This document shows positions 1 through 7,858 of a DNA stretch of 59,563 nt, one piece after another. A program made the position numbers and the translations under genes. The notes under the pieces are model-generated. The model made no database searches. It worked only from the letters and a program-made list of their open reading frames with translations, and was not told where the DNA came from. The first letter of the stretch is position 1. Every line of letters starts with the position of its first letter. The stretch is from Actinokineospora iranica (lineage in GTDB: Bacteria > Actinomycetota > Actinomycetes > Mycobacteriales > Pseudonocardiaceae): the NCBI RefSeq assembly GCF_900101685.1, contig NZ_FMZZ01000003.1, positions 126,213 to 185,775 of the forward strand, written 5' to 3'.

Positions 1-95
1 GCTCCCGCGCTCCCGCGCTCCCGCGCTCCCGCGCTCCCGCGCTCCCGCGCTCCCGCGCTCCCGCGCTCCCGCGCTCCCGCGCTCCCGCGCTCCCG
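1..95. repeat. 8-bp tandem repeat (GCTCCCGC)n at window edge
   Basis: About twelve uninterrupted copies of the octamer GCTCCCGC run from the first base to position 95, where the phase breaks (CCCGGCGTC). The array touches the window edge, so its full length is unknown. It lies about 520 bp upstream of glgP. Eight is not a multiple of three, so copy-number change would shift any reading frame across it, but I see no gene that crosses it. Confidence 0.95.
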
Positions 96-613
96 GCGTC
101 ATGGCATCCAGCCCGACTGCACCCACCTCGCACCCGAACCGCCCCTCACCTCGTCCCCAACCTCACCTCGGCCTTCGTTCCCACTTTCTTCCCTTCGCGC
201 GCCTTCGTCTCTGCGCCTTGCGTCGCCCCCGATTCCGTCTCAACCTTCCTCAACTTCACCCCCACCCGCGCCTCCGCCCCAATCACCCGCACCTCGTTCA
301 ACCCGGCTTCCACTCCACCCACTCCTCCCCACTCCAGCCCGGCCCCGCCGCAGTCGCTGCCGAACCTCGCCGATCCGGTCGCGTTTGCCCCTCCACCGCT
401 CTTCGTCGGCCCGGTGGCATCAGCCACCAGCCCCACGACGCCTTCGGGCCTACCCAGCTGCCAGGAGCCAGGCACGCCGACGGGATTCAGACCTGTTTCG
501 GTGCGCTGACCCCACCGCTGACCAGCGGGGACAGGTGTGCCGGGCTCGCCACGCTCGGTACTCGGTGGCCGGATGGCTTGCTCGATCCAGGTTGCCCGCT
601 AGGGTCGGACTCC
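96..613. other. C-rich leader region upstream of glgP, no gene seen
   Basis: An open frame runs through this stretch into glgP, but its product is a Pro/Arg/His-rich composition without any domain, and the phosphorylase family starts at the GTG at 614. I therefore read it as non-coding, with the low A+T simply keeping frames open. No clear -10/-35 pair or terminator was found. Confidence 0.6.
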
Positions 614-3160
614 GTGAAAGCCGTACGTCGATTCACCGTCCGCGCCGGGCTCCCCGAGCCGCTCGCCGATCTCGGCACGCTCGCCACCAACCTGCGGTGG
701 ACGTGGCACCCGCCGACCCAAGACCTGTTCGCCGCCGTCGACCGTGAGATCTGGGAGCGGGTCGGCGGCGACCCGCTGCACCTTCTCGCCGAGGTGCCAG
801 CCGAGCGGCTGGAGCGGTTGGCAAGCGACGAGGCATTCCTCGGCAGAGTCGCCGAGGTGTCCGGTGACCTGCGCCGCTACCTCGGCGAGCCCCGGTGGTA
901 CCAGCGCCGCGAAGGCGAACTGAACGGCAGCCGAATGCCGGGCTCGATCGCCTACTTCTCGATGGAGTTCGGCGTCACCGAGGCTCTCCCCAACTACTCA
1001 GGCGGTCTCGGCGTCCTCGCGGGCGACCACCTCAAGGCAGCCTCCGACCTCGGTGTGCCGTTGATCGGTGTGGGCCTGCTCTACCGCTCAGGCTACTTCC
1101 GACAGTCGCTGTCACTCGACGGTTGGCAGGTCGAGCACTACCCGGTCATCGACCCGAACGGCCTCCCGCTCGAACCGCTCACCGAGCCGTCCGGCGCCCC
1201 GATCCTGGTGCACGTGGCCATGCCCGGCGGCCGGGTGCTGCGCGCCCGGATCTGGAAAGCCCAGGTCGGACGCGTGCCGCTGCTTCTGCTCGACTCGGAC
1301 ATCGAAGAGAACTCCGACGATCTCCGCAGCGTCACCGACCGCCTGTACGGCGGCGACCAAGACCACCGAATCCGCCAGGAGATCCTGGCGGGCATCGGCG
1401 GCGTCCGGGCCGTCCGCACCTACTGCGAGCTGACCGGCATATCGCAGCCCGAGGTGTTCCACACCAATGAGGGCCACGCGGGCTTCCTCGGTCTCGAACG
1501 CCTGCGCGAACTGGTGTCCGGTCAGGGCCTGGACTTCGACCAAGCCCTGTCCGCGGTGCGTGCGGGCACGGTGTTCACCACCCACACTCCCGTGCCCGCG
1601 GGCATCGACCGCTTCCCGGTCGACCTCGTGCAGCATTACTTCGGCGATGGCACCCTCCTTCCTGGCATCGACCTCCGTCGTGTTCTCGCGCTGGGAGCGG
1701 AAGAGAACGCGGGCATGTTCAACATGGCCCACATGGGCCTGCGGCTCGCCCAACGGGCCAATGGCGTCTCCCAACTCCACGGCGCCGTCAGCCGCAGCAT
1801 GTTCGGTGGTCTCTGGCCCGGCTTCGACACCGACGAGGTCCCGATCTCGTCAGTGACCAACGGCGTTCACGGACCGACCTGGGCCGCACGGGAGATCACC
1901 GCGATCGTCGGCGACCCCGAGGCGATGGTGGGGGAGGACGGCCACGACAGTTCCCAGGTCACCGACGCGCGGCTGTGGGAACTGCGCTGTGGGCTGCGCG
2001 AGCGCCTGGTCGGCGAGGTGCGCCGCCGGGTCCGCGCGGCCTGGCTCCAAAGGGGCGCCTCGTCGCTGGAACTGGGCTGGACCGACTCGGTGTTCGACCC
2101 CGACGTGCTCACTGTCGGATTCGCCCGCCGTGTTCCCACCTACAAGCGCCTCACCCTGATGCTGCGCGACCCGGACCGGCTGCGGGCCCTGCTGCTGCAC
2201 CCCGAGCGGCCGGTCCAGCTTGTGGTCGCGGGCAAGTCCCACCCCGCCGACGACGGGGGCAAGGCGCTTATCCAGCAGATCGTCCGTTTCGCCGATGATC
2301 CGCAGGTGCGTCACCGCATCGTGTTCCTCCCTGACTACGACATGTCCATGGCTCGCTATCTCTACTGGGGCTGCGACGTCTGGCTCAACAACCCGATGCG
2401 CCCGCTTGAGGCTTGTGGCACGTCCGGGATGAAAGCCGCCCTCAACGGTGGCCTCAACCTGTCCATCCGGGACGGATGGTGGGACGAGTTCTACGACGGC
2501 AGCAACGGGTGGGCGATTCCCACCGCGGACGGCGTCAACGACCCGGTCCGCCGGGACGACCTGGAGGCGGCCGCGCTCTACGAATTGCTCGGATCACAGG
2601 TTGCTCCTCTCTACTACGACCGGGACAGCGGCGGCGTGCCCGTCCGGTGGATGTCGATGGTTCGGCACACGCTGGCCTCGCTCGGCCCACAGGTGCAGGC
2701 GTCGCGCATGGTGCGCGAGTACGTCGAGTCGGCCTACGCGCCCGCGGCCACGGCAGGCGCGCTCGCCCAGTCCGACGACTTCCGTGTCGCCAAGGACCTC
2801 GCCGAGTACCGCAACCGGTTGGCGGGCGCGTGGCCGCACATCCGGGTGATCGACTGCGAACTCGGCTTGGACGACGGCCACACACCGGTGATCGGCGACC
2901 GTGTCCATGTCCAGGCCACAGTGGACCTCGCCGGACTCGACCCGTCCGACGTCCAAGTCCAAGCAGTGGTCGGCCGAGTCGGCGACACCGACGAACTGAG
3001 CGACGTCGTCACCGCCGTGATGCACCCGGTGGCTGAAAACCGCTACTCGACGGAAATCCTCCTGCCGCACGCGGGAGCACTCGGGGTGACGGCCCGCGTG
3101 CTGCCTAAACACGGCCTCCTTGCGACGCCTGCGGAGCTGGGCAAGGTGGTACTCGCCTGA
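614..3160 (+). CDS. glgP: Alpha-glucan (glycogen) phosphorylase
   Basis: This 848-residue cytoplasmic enzyme releases glucose-1-phosphate from the non-reducing ends of glycogen or maltodextrin, using pyridoxal phosphate. The GTG at 614 is preferred because the product then begins VKAVRRFTVR, the usual start of the actinobacterial glgP type with its N-terminal DUF3417-like segment (DLGTLATNLRWTWHP). The core includes SIAYFSMEFGVTEALPNYSGGLG near residue 112, HTNEGH for substrate binding, and the PLP lysine in GTSGMKAALNGG (about K607). Length and motifs fit the family. The debranching enzyme glgX lies 7 kb downstream and would act on the limit dextrin. A strong hairpin follows the stop codon. 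Confidence 0.93.
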   Translation: MKAVRRFTVRAGLPEPLADLGTLATNLRWTWHPPTQDLFAAVDREIWERVGGDPLHLLAEVPAERLERLASDEAFLGRVAEVSGDLRRYLGEPRWYQRREGELNGSRMPGSIAYFSMEFGVTEALPNYSGGLGVLAGDHLKAASDLGVPLIGVGLLYRSGYFRQSLSLDGWQVEHYPVIDPNGLPLEPLTEPSGAPILVHVAMPGGRVLRARIWKAQVGRVPLLLLDSDIEENSDDLRSVTDRLYGGDQDHRIRQEILAGIGGVRAVRTYCELTGISQPEVFHTNEGHAGFLGLERLRELVSGQGLDFDQALSAVRAGTVFTTHTPVPAGIDRFPVDLVQHYFGDGTLLPGIDLRRVLALGAEENAGMFNMAHMGLRLAQRANGVSQLHGAVSRSMFGGLWPGFDTDEVPISSVTNGVHGPTWAAREITAIVGDPEAMVGEDGHDSSQVTDARLWELRCGLRERLVGEVRRRVRAAWLQRGASSLELGWTDSVFDPDVLTVGFARRVPTYKRLTLMLRDPDRLRALLLHPERPVQLVVAGKSHPADDGGKALIQQIVRFADDPQVRHRIVFLPDYDMSMARYLYWGCDVWLNNPMRPLEACGTSGMKAALNGGLNLSIRDGWWDEFYDGSNGWAIPTADGVNDPVRRDDLEAAALYELLGSQVAPLYYDRDSGGVPVRWMSMVRHTLASLGPQVQASRMVREYVESAYAPAATAGALAQSDDFRVAKDLAEYRNRLAGAWPHIRVIDCELGLDDGHTPVIGDRVHVQATVDLAGLDPSDVQVQAVVGRVGDTDELSDVVTAVMHPVAENRYSTEILLPHAGALGVTARVLPKHGLLATPAELGKVVLA

Positions 3161-3200
3161 CTTCGTGACCGGCTCCGCTTCTTGGTGAGAAGCCGCAGAG

Positions 3201-3234
3201 CGCGCCGCCACACGTCCGCACGTGTGGCGGCGCG
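3201..3234 (+). terminator. Strong hairpin after glgP
   Basis: A perfect 15-bp inverted repeat (CGCGCCGCCACACGT at 3201-3215 and its complement at 3220-3234) with a 4-nt loop lies 41 nt after the glgP stop and is followed by GTTTGTC. It is the expected form of an intrinsic terminator in high-G+C bacteria, where a long U-tract is often lacking. Confidence 0.75.
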
Positions 3235-4136
3235 TTTGTCGTACGTCCTGCACGACTGGCTGGATGTCGGCTTCGGGGCCACTGCCCGGGCGTTGGACCC
3301 GAAGGGTGGAGGTGAAATCGCCCGCCCTACGTCTTGAAAGCGGACGTGGCCATGGGGAAATGCGCGTCCGATACCCCGCGGGCGCCGCGGCGCAACCGTG
3401 CTGGAGTGGCGCATGACCACCCGCCATTGCCCCCGGTGGAGAGCAACGGTTCTATTGGCGTGACCGCCGAGGCGATTACTCGGTCCCCAACTTTCACAGG
3501 CATCGCGTCTACTGGTCGGGCTGATACTTCGGCTGCCTTCCTCGCCTACCGGACGACACGGGTATCGAGTCGATCGCTGAGGGACCGTCACGCACAAGGC
3601 CGGTGTTGGAGGCACCCCTTTGGGCGTCGGCGCTTGCCCGGACTGCTGAAGTTGAACCCCGGGCAGGTGTTCGGGACCTTCCCTCGGTCCAAGGTTGGTC
3701 GACGTGCGCACCGCAGACTCCAGTGCCGTGTCCGGTCCCGGATCGCCTAGCCGATCTTCAAGTTCATGGACGAGGAGCACTCTTGGACCGGACATTGCGT
3801 CGTCCAAGTCCAACGGTGTCGGTGGCGCCTGGTCAACGTCTTGGCGACTGCTCGCTCGAACTTTGAGCGGCGTGTGGATGGATGTGTTGGTGAAGTGGGT
3901 CATGCCATTGATGTTGGCACGGCTCCCGCTGTTTTTCGACCAAGTGGCACGATCGAGTGAACATGCGTTTTCGCACTTCATCGGGGGCTTCTAGTGGCTA
4001 CTATCGAACGTGTGTTCGCAGCTTCACGGCTGTGCTCACCTCGACGAGATGATGCGATTGGAGCGACACATGCGATGGACAACACTGTTCGCGTTCGTGC
4101 CCGCGCTGGGGCTAGTAATACTACGCCGGGCTGACA
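3235..4136. other. Gene-free region of lower G+C
   Basis: No frame here gives a recognisable product or convincing codon bias on either strand; the longest open frames are Ser/Arg/Thr-rich and lack domains. By eye the stretch has lower G+C than its surroundings, which would fit decayed coding DNA, but I could not identify what gene it came from. Confidence 0.5.
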
Positions 4137-5396
4137 TCAGGCGATATCGAGCCTGCTTCGAGTCGTGGCGACGCGCGGCCACCAGGGGACGATTTTCTCC
4201 GCTTCGGCGATCGCCTCCCGAGCGGCGCGGTTGTCTCCTGCTGCCATGTGCGCCCTCGCCAGAGTCGCCAGGTCGTCGGCTCGTCCCAGTCGGTCATCAC
4301 ACGAATCCGCCGAGAGCCTCGCGAGGGAAATCGCTCGATCCGCGTTTCCCTGCAACAACTCGCGCAGGGCCAATGTGCCGTTGAGCTTGTAGGACGGGTA
4401 ACCCAGTGTCTCCGCGTTCTCCAAGGCTTGGGTGGCGGTGTTCAGTCCCAGTTGCGCGTCGAGTTGTCCGTCCTCGACTGTCGCGCAGGCCAGTCCTGCG
4501 AGCGCGGCAAACGATACCGCCGCTTCCTGGGGCGTCTGGTCTGGATCCCCGGCAAGGGGCATGGCCAGCATCAGGGCCTCCGCGTAGCGGCCTCGGGCTT
4601 GGAGCACCAAGACGCGTGCCGCGGTGGCGGTGCGGAGGTTGGGGTAGGTGTCCGCGAGTCGGGCTGCCAACTCGGTGGCCAAGTCCAAACGGCCGTCCTG
4701 GGTCGCGTCCACCGTTTGGCCCACGAGTGGTGCGGCGTCGAGTTGTTGAGCCTTGACCCCGGTCAGTCTGAGCAGATTCAGCAAGAGCCAGCCAGTCGAG
4801 GTCGAACCAGGGGTTTTCCTTGGGATGAGCGCGTGGACGACAGTGAGGGCGCAAGCGGAGGTGAAGCCGATTGAGAACCCGCTGGGTGACGTCAAAGCGG
4901 TTGTGGTCGCGACACTGGAACAAGCCAATCCGAGTAGAGCCGAACATAGGGCCGAGCCCCACATCCGTTTCCGGGCAGGAGCCTTGCCTGGGCCGACCGA
5001 GACCGAAAGGAGGAGTGGGAGCGCACGCAAGACCACGACTCGTCGTGGGGTCGTCCAGTCGGCGATGCGGGAACCTACGCCGATGACGACCTTGTGCACT
5101 CGGGCACCGAGAACCAGTGCGCCGACCAGCATGCCGATTTGGAGAGAAAGGGGACCTGATAGGAGGCCGCTCACCGCGCCGAGGACGCCGAGTCCGGCTT
5201 CGGTCGCCGAGCCTGTTGCCAAGCCGACCACTGCGCTGGGCACGGTCGCTAGCAGGAGGACAGGGTGGCGCAACACTCGGAGGACCCGCACGGGTAACTG
5301 ACGCGCGGTTTGGCTGCGCGGTTCCCTTGTCGGGGAGCGGACTGCGGCGTTTGCGCGGCGAGCCGCGCATGCCGGGCAGCGCAAGGTGGGCCGCAT
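4137..5396 (-). CDS. Membrane protein with degenerate M50-protease-like domain and C-terminal TPRs
   Basis: The product has 419 residues from the ATG at 5396; a GTG at 5417 is an alternative start. A CPAC pair lies at residues 7-10, followed by hydrophobic segments at about 44-100, 145-165 and 174-192. The stretch GARVHKVVIGVGSRI (98-111), the ALPLLLSVSVGPG segment and ALIPRKTPGSTSTGWLLL (189-206) recall site-2-protease (M50) proteins, where HExxH should lie just before GARVH and an Asp in the DG pair near the end. Here the helix reads QIGMLVGALVLG and the last motif STSTGW, so the zinc ligands are missing. Residues 215-419 are Ala/Leu/Asp-rich helical repeats of tetratricopeptide type. The membrane and TPR reading is solid; the pseudoprotease reading is inference. 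Confidence 0.7.
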   Translation of the reverse strand: MRPTLRCPACAARRANAAVRSPTREPRSQTARQLPVRVLRVLRHPVLLLATVPSAVVGLATGSATEAGLGVLGAVSGLLSGPLSLQIGMLVGALVLGARVHKVVIGVGSRIADWTTPRRVVVLRALPLLLSVSVGPGKAPARKRMWGSALCSALLGLACSSVATTTALTSPSGFSIGFTSACALTVVHALIPRKTPGSTSTGWLLLNLLRLTGVKAQQLDAAPLVGQTVDATQDGRLDLATELAARLADTYPNLRTATAARVLVLQARGRYAEALMLAMPLAGDPDQTPQEAAVSFAALAGLACATVEDGQLDAQLGLNTATQALENAETLGYPSYKLNGTLALRELLQGNADRAISLARLSADSCDDRLGRADDLATLARAHMAAGDNRAAREAIAEAEKIVPWWPRVATTRSRLDIA

Positions 5397-5868
5397 ACCG
5401 GGCAGCGCATGGTGCACCGCATGGTGGGCCGCGCATAATGGGCTGGTTCACCTCTCGGCCAAGGCGTCGCGGCTGACGTCTAGTCGATCAGGAAGTCTCC
5501 CGGGCTGTGATCACGCGACGGCGGGTTGATGCACTGGTTCGTTGGCATCGTGTCTGGTTGAGGTCGGGCGTTGAGGCACGCGGGTTGTCAGGCGGCTGAA
5601 CCGCTTGGCCAATGCCAGGGAGCGGGGATGCGGGCAGGGCAGCGAGTGGCTGTTGGACGGGGCGTCGGGGCTAGCCCGTTCTCGGAGGACATCGCTGAGA
5701 ACACGGCGACCACCTGGTTATTGGGCTGGCCTGGGGGAGTTGCCTTGGAAGTTGCTGGAGCTAGGGAATGGAGCTCTGGCTGGATGTCGAGCGTGGAGTG
5801 GGTGGGTCGCTGGGGGTGGGCGTGGTTAGCGCGTCGCGGGAGAGGGGAGGTGGGTTAGTGTCCGGTTC
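5397..5868. other. Intergenic region, no gene seen
   Basis: This 472-bp stretch separates the divergent TPR protein and trpF and must hold both promoters. From about 5570 the plus strand is G-rich and repetitive in style, like the tracts at 10150-10560 and 43800-44850. The open frames in it have no recognisable features. I could not place a convincing promoter. Confidence 0.45.
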
Positions 5869-6480
5869 ATGTTCGTGAAGGTCTGCGGGTTGCGGTCGGC
5901 GGCTGATGTGGCGGCGGCGGTGTCGGCGGGAGCCGACGCTGTGGGATTCGTGTTCGCCGAGAGTGTGCGGCGGGTGGAGGTCGCTGAGGCGAAGGCGCTT
6001 GCTTCCGGAGTGCCGTCGGAGGTGTTGACGGTCGGCGTGTTCAGTGGGATACCCGCTGGGCGTGCCGGAGAGATGGCATTGACGGCGGGACTGGGCGCCA
6101 TTCAGTTGCACGGTGACTATCCGCGGGAGGCATTCGCCGAGTTGGCCGATTTGCCGGTGCGGCTTATCCGGGCGACGACCCTGAAAGAGAGCACCGACGT
6201 GCGGGCCGGTGGTTGGGGTGAGGACATGTTGCTTTTGGACTCGCCGGTGGCGGGGTCGGGGCAGCGGTGGAACCTGGCCAGTCTCGACGGCGCGCGGCCG
6301 AGCGGAAAGTGGATGTTGGCGGGCGGATTGCGGGCGGACAACGTCGCGGACGCGGTTCGGGCGGCGCGGCCGTGGGGTGTGGACGTGTCGAGTGGCGTGG
6401 AGGTGACTCGGGGCGCGAAAGACCCCGGGCTCATCCGGGACTTTGTGACCACGGTCCGGCAGTTGGCGGCCGCTGGCTGA
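5869..6480 (+). CDS. trpF: Phosphoribosylanthranilate isomerase
   Basis: The 203-residue enzyme converts N-(5-phosphoribosyl)anthranilate to the CdRP ketose in tryptophan biosynthesis. It is a single TIM barrel with the family marks in order: KVCGLR with catalytic Cys6, GFVFA, IQLHG (78-82), LLLDSPVAGSG with catalytic Asp124, LAGGLRADNV for phosphate binding, and GVDVSSGVE. The length is normal. No other trp gene is present, so it is unlinked to the rest of the pathway, as is usual in actinobacteria, which often use PriA for this step as well. A weak GAAGCC/GGCTTC hairpin (6489-6509) follows the stop. Confidence 0.93.
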   Translation: MFVKVCGLRSAADVAAAVSAGADAVGFVFAESVRRVEVAEAKALASGVPSEVLTVGVFSGIPAGRAGEMALTAGLGAIQLHGDYPREAFAELADLPVRLIRATTLKESTDVRAGGWGEDMLLLDSPVAGSGQRWNLASLDGARPSGKWMLAGGLRADNVADAVRAARPWGVDVSSGVEVTRGAKDPGLIRDFVTTVRQLAAAG

Positions 6481-6719
6481 CGTTCGGCGAAGCCTTGTTT
6501 CGCGGCTTCTGCCTCGGTGGTGGCGAGCGCTGTGGTCGCCGCGGATGAGCGTTGCGGCGGCGGCCTGCCGAGGGCGTGTTCCCGGCGCTCTGGGACGAGA
6601 GCGGTTCCGCGCGAACGTGGAAAGCGGAATGCGATCGACGGTGGGGGAAAGGAGTTGGCTGGGCGGGATGCAAGCGTTTGCTCAGCCAGCGCTGGTCGGC
6701 TGAAGGGAGTTGGACGGGG

Positions 6720-7115
6720 TTACGGGATCGCGGGTGTGCCGCCATCTCTGACGGGAAGGCCTGCCGCCCGCCAGGCTCGGAAGCCGCCGATCAGGTCGGT
6801 GGCGTGGGTGAGGCCGACCCGCTTGAGGTCTCGGGCGGCGAAGCTGGAGGCGTAGCCCTCGTTGCACAGGACGATGACGGTGCTGTGCTCGGTGAAGCCA
6901 TCGATTCGGTGTTCGCCGTGCGGGTCCAGGCGCCATTCGAGATGGATGCGTTCCACCGGGATGGAGCCGGGGATCTCGCCTTCCTCGGCCCGGTTGGCGA
7001 GGGGGCGGATGTCGATGAAGACCGCGCCCTCCTCGCGGAGACGGTTGGCACGGAGCGGGTCGACCCGATCCAGTTCGGTGCGGGCCAACTCCAGTTGGTC
7101 GTCGACGGCGCTCAC
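6720..7115 (-). CDS. Rhodanese-like sulfurtransferase
   Basis: This single-domain rhodanese has 131 residues and starts at a GTG that overlaps the stop of the upstream cysteine dioxygenase gene by 4 nt (GTGA), so the two are translationally coupled. The N-terminal part has FIDIRPLANRAEEGEIPGSI, the typical CH2A region, and the active-site loop is CNEGYAS with the sulfur-carrying Cys84, followed by LIGGFRAWRAAGLPV at the end. It probably accepts a sulfane sulfur made during cysteine breakdown. The partner acceptor is not evident. The loop sequence CNEGYAS is common in actinobacterial single-domain rhodaneses. Confidence 0.88.
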   Translation of the reverse strand: MSAVDDQLELARTELDRVDPLRANRLREEGAVFIDIRPLANRAEEGEIPGSIPVERIHLEWRLDPHGEHRIDGFTEHSTVIVLCNEGYASSFAARDLKRVGLTHATDLIGGFRAWRAAGLPVRDGGTPAIP

Positions 7116-7654
7116 CGGACGCTCCTGGGGATCGGCAGGGCGGGGATGTCGTCGGGGACATCGCGCAGGCTGGCGTACTCGCGGGTGGGGACCAGCGGGG
7201 GTGAGTAGGCGTGCACGCTCGCGGCCCGGGTGGCGGACAGGTTCTGCACCTGGTGGGCACGGCCCTGGCCGAAACCGAGTGACGCGCCGGTGGTGTGCAG
7301 CTGGTTGCGGATCGGGCCGGAGGGGTAGCGGTAAGTCTCCGCGAGAGCGCCGAGCAGCACCGTGAACGCGCCCGACGCGCCGCCGTGGTCGTGGGGAGCG
7401 GTGCCCTGGCCGGGAAGCCAAGACAACAGCCACAGCTCGATCTCAGCGGTCAGGGCCAGCCGGGTCCACCAGCGCCGCGGGCTCGAGAACCGCACCGTCT
7501 CGATGAGCGTGGGGCGCAGTTCCTCGACCACGGACGAGGTCAGGTCGCGCAGTTCCGTCGGAGCCCACAGGGGATCACGCGGGGCGAGCAAAGTCCGCAG
7601 GCGCGGCACGTCGAGTCGGGGGTGGATGTCCAGGTTCGTGGTCGAAGTCGTCAC
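7112..7654 (-). CDS. Cysteine dioxygenase family protein
   Basis: This 180-residue cupin is expected to oxidise cysteine, or a related thiol such as 3-mercaptopropionate, to the sulfinic acid using Fe(II) and O2. The metal-binding residues are visible: H88-D-H90 in the HDHGG motif and H134 in GRAHQVQN, followed by the S-x-H-x-Y element (SVHAY, 146-150) that activates the substrate. It starts at GTG 7654 with GAGGAG seven bases upstream. It is the first gene of a pair with the overlapping rhodanese, which points to sulfur-amino-acid catabolism. The exact thiol substrate cannot be told from the sequence alone. Confidence 0.88.
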   Translation of the reverse strand: MTTSTTNLDIHPRLDVPRLRTLLAPRDPLWAPTELRDLTSSVVEELRPTLIETVRFSSPRRWWTRLALTAEIELWLLSWLPGQGTAPHDHGGASGAFTVLLGALAETYRYPSGPIRNQLHTTGASLGFGQGRAHQVQNLSATRAASVHAYSPPLVPTREYASLRDVPDDIPALPIPRSVR

Positions 7655-7858
7655 TTTCGCTCCTCGTTCGTGTCCAATATCGACAACGGAACGCGGCGAA
7701 TCGGCTCAAGCCGGGAAAACGGGTGAGCCGAAACACCGCGTGGCGGTACAGCCGCACGAGGCCACTAAGTGGAGATCAACCGTGCGGTCGCGCCACGAGA
7801 ACAACGACCTTGTCACGCCGCCATGCTGGCACGGCCGGTTTGACCGTCTCCAGTCGTC

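Noticed and set aside
101..613. N-terminal extension of glgP
   Set aside because: The family begins at the GTG at 614; the extra 171 codons are low-complexity and start next to the octamer array.
3043..3981. 312-codon minus-strand frame after glgP
   Set aside because: It overlaps the glgP end and hairpin, has no codon bias and no domain.
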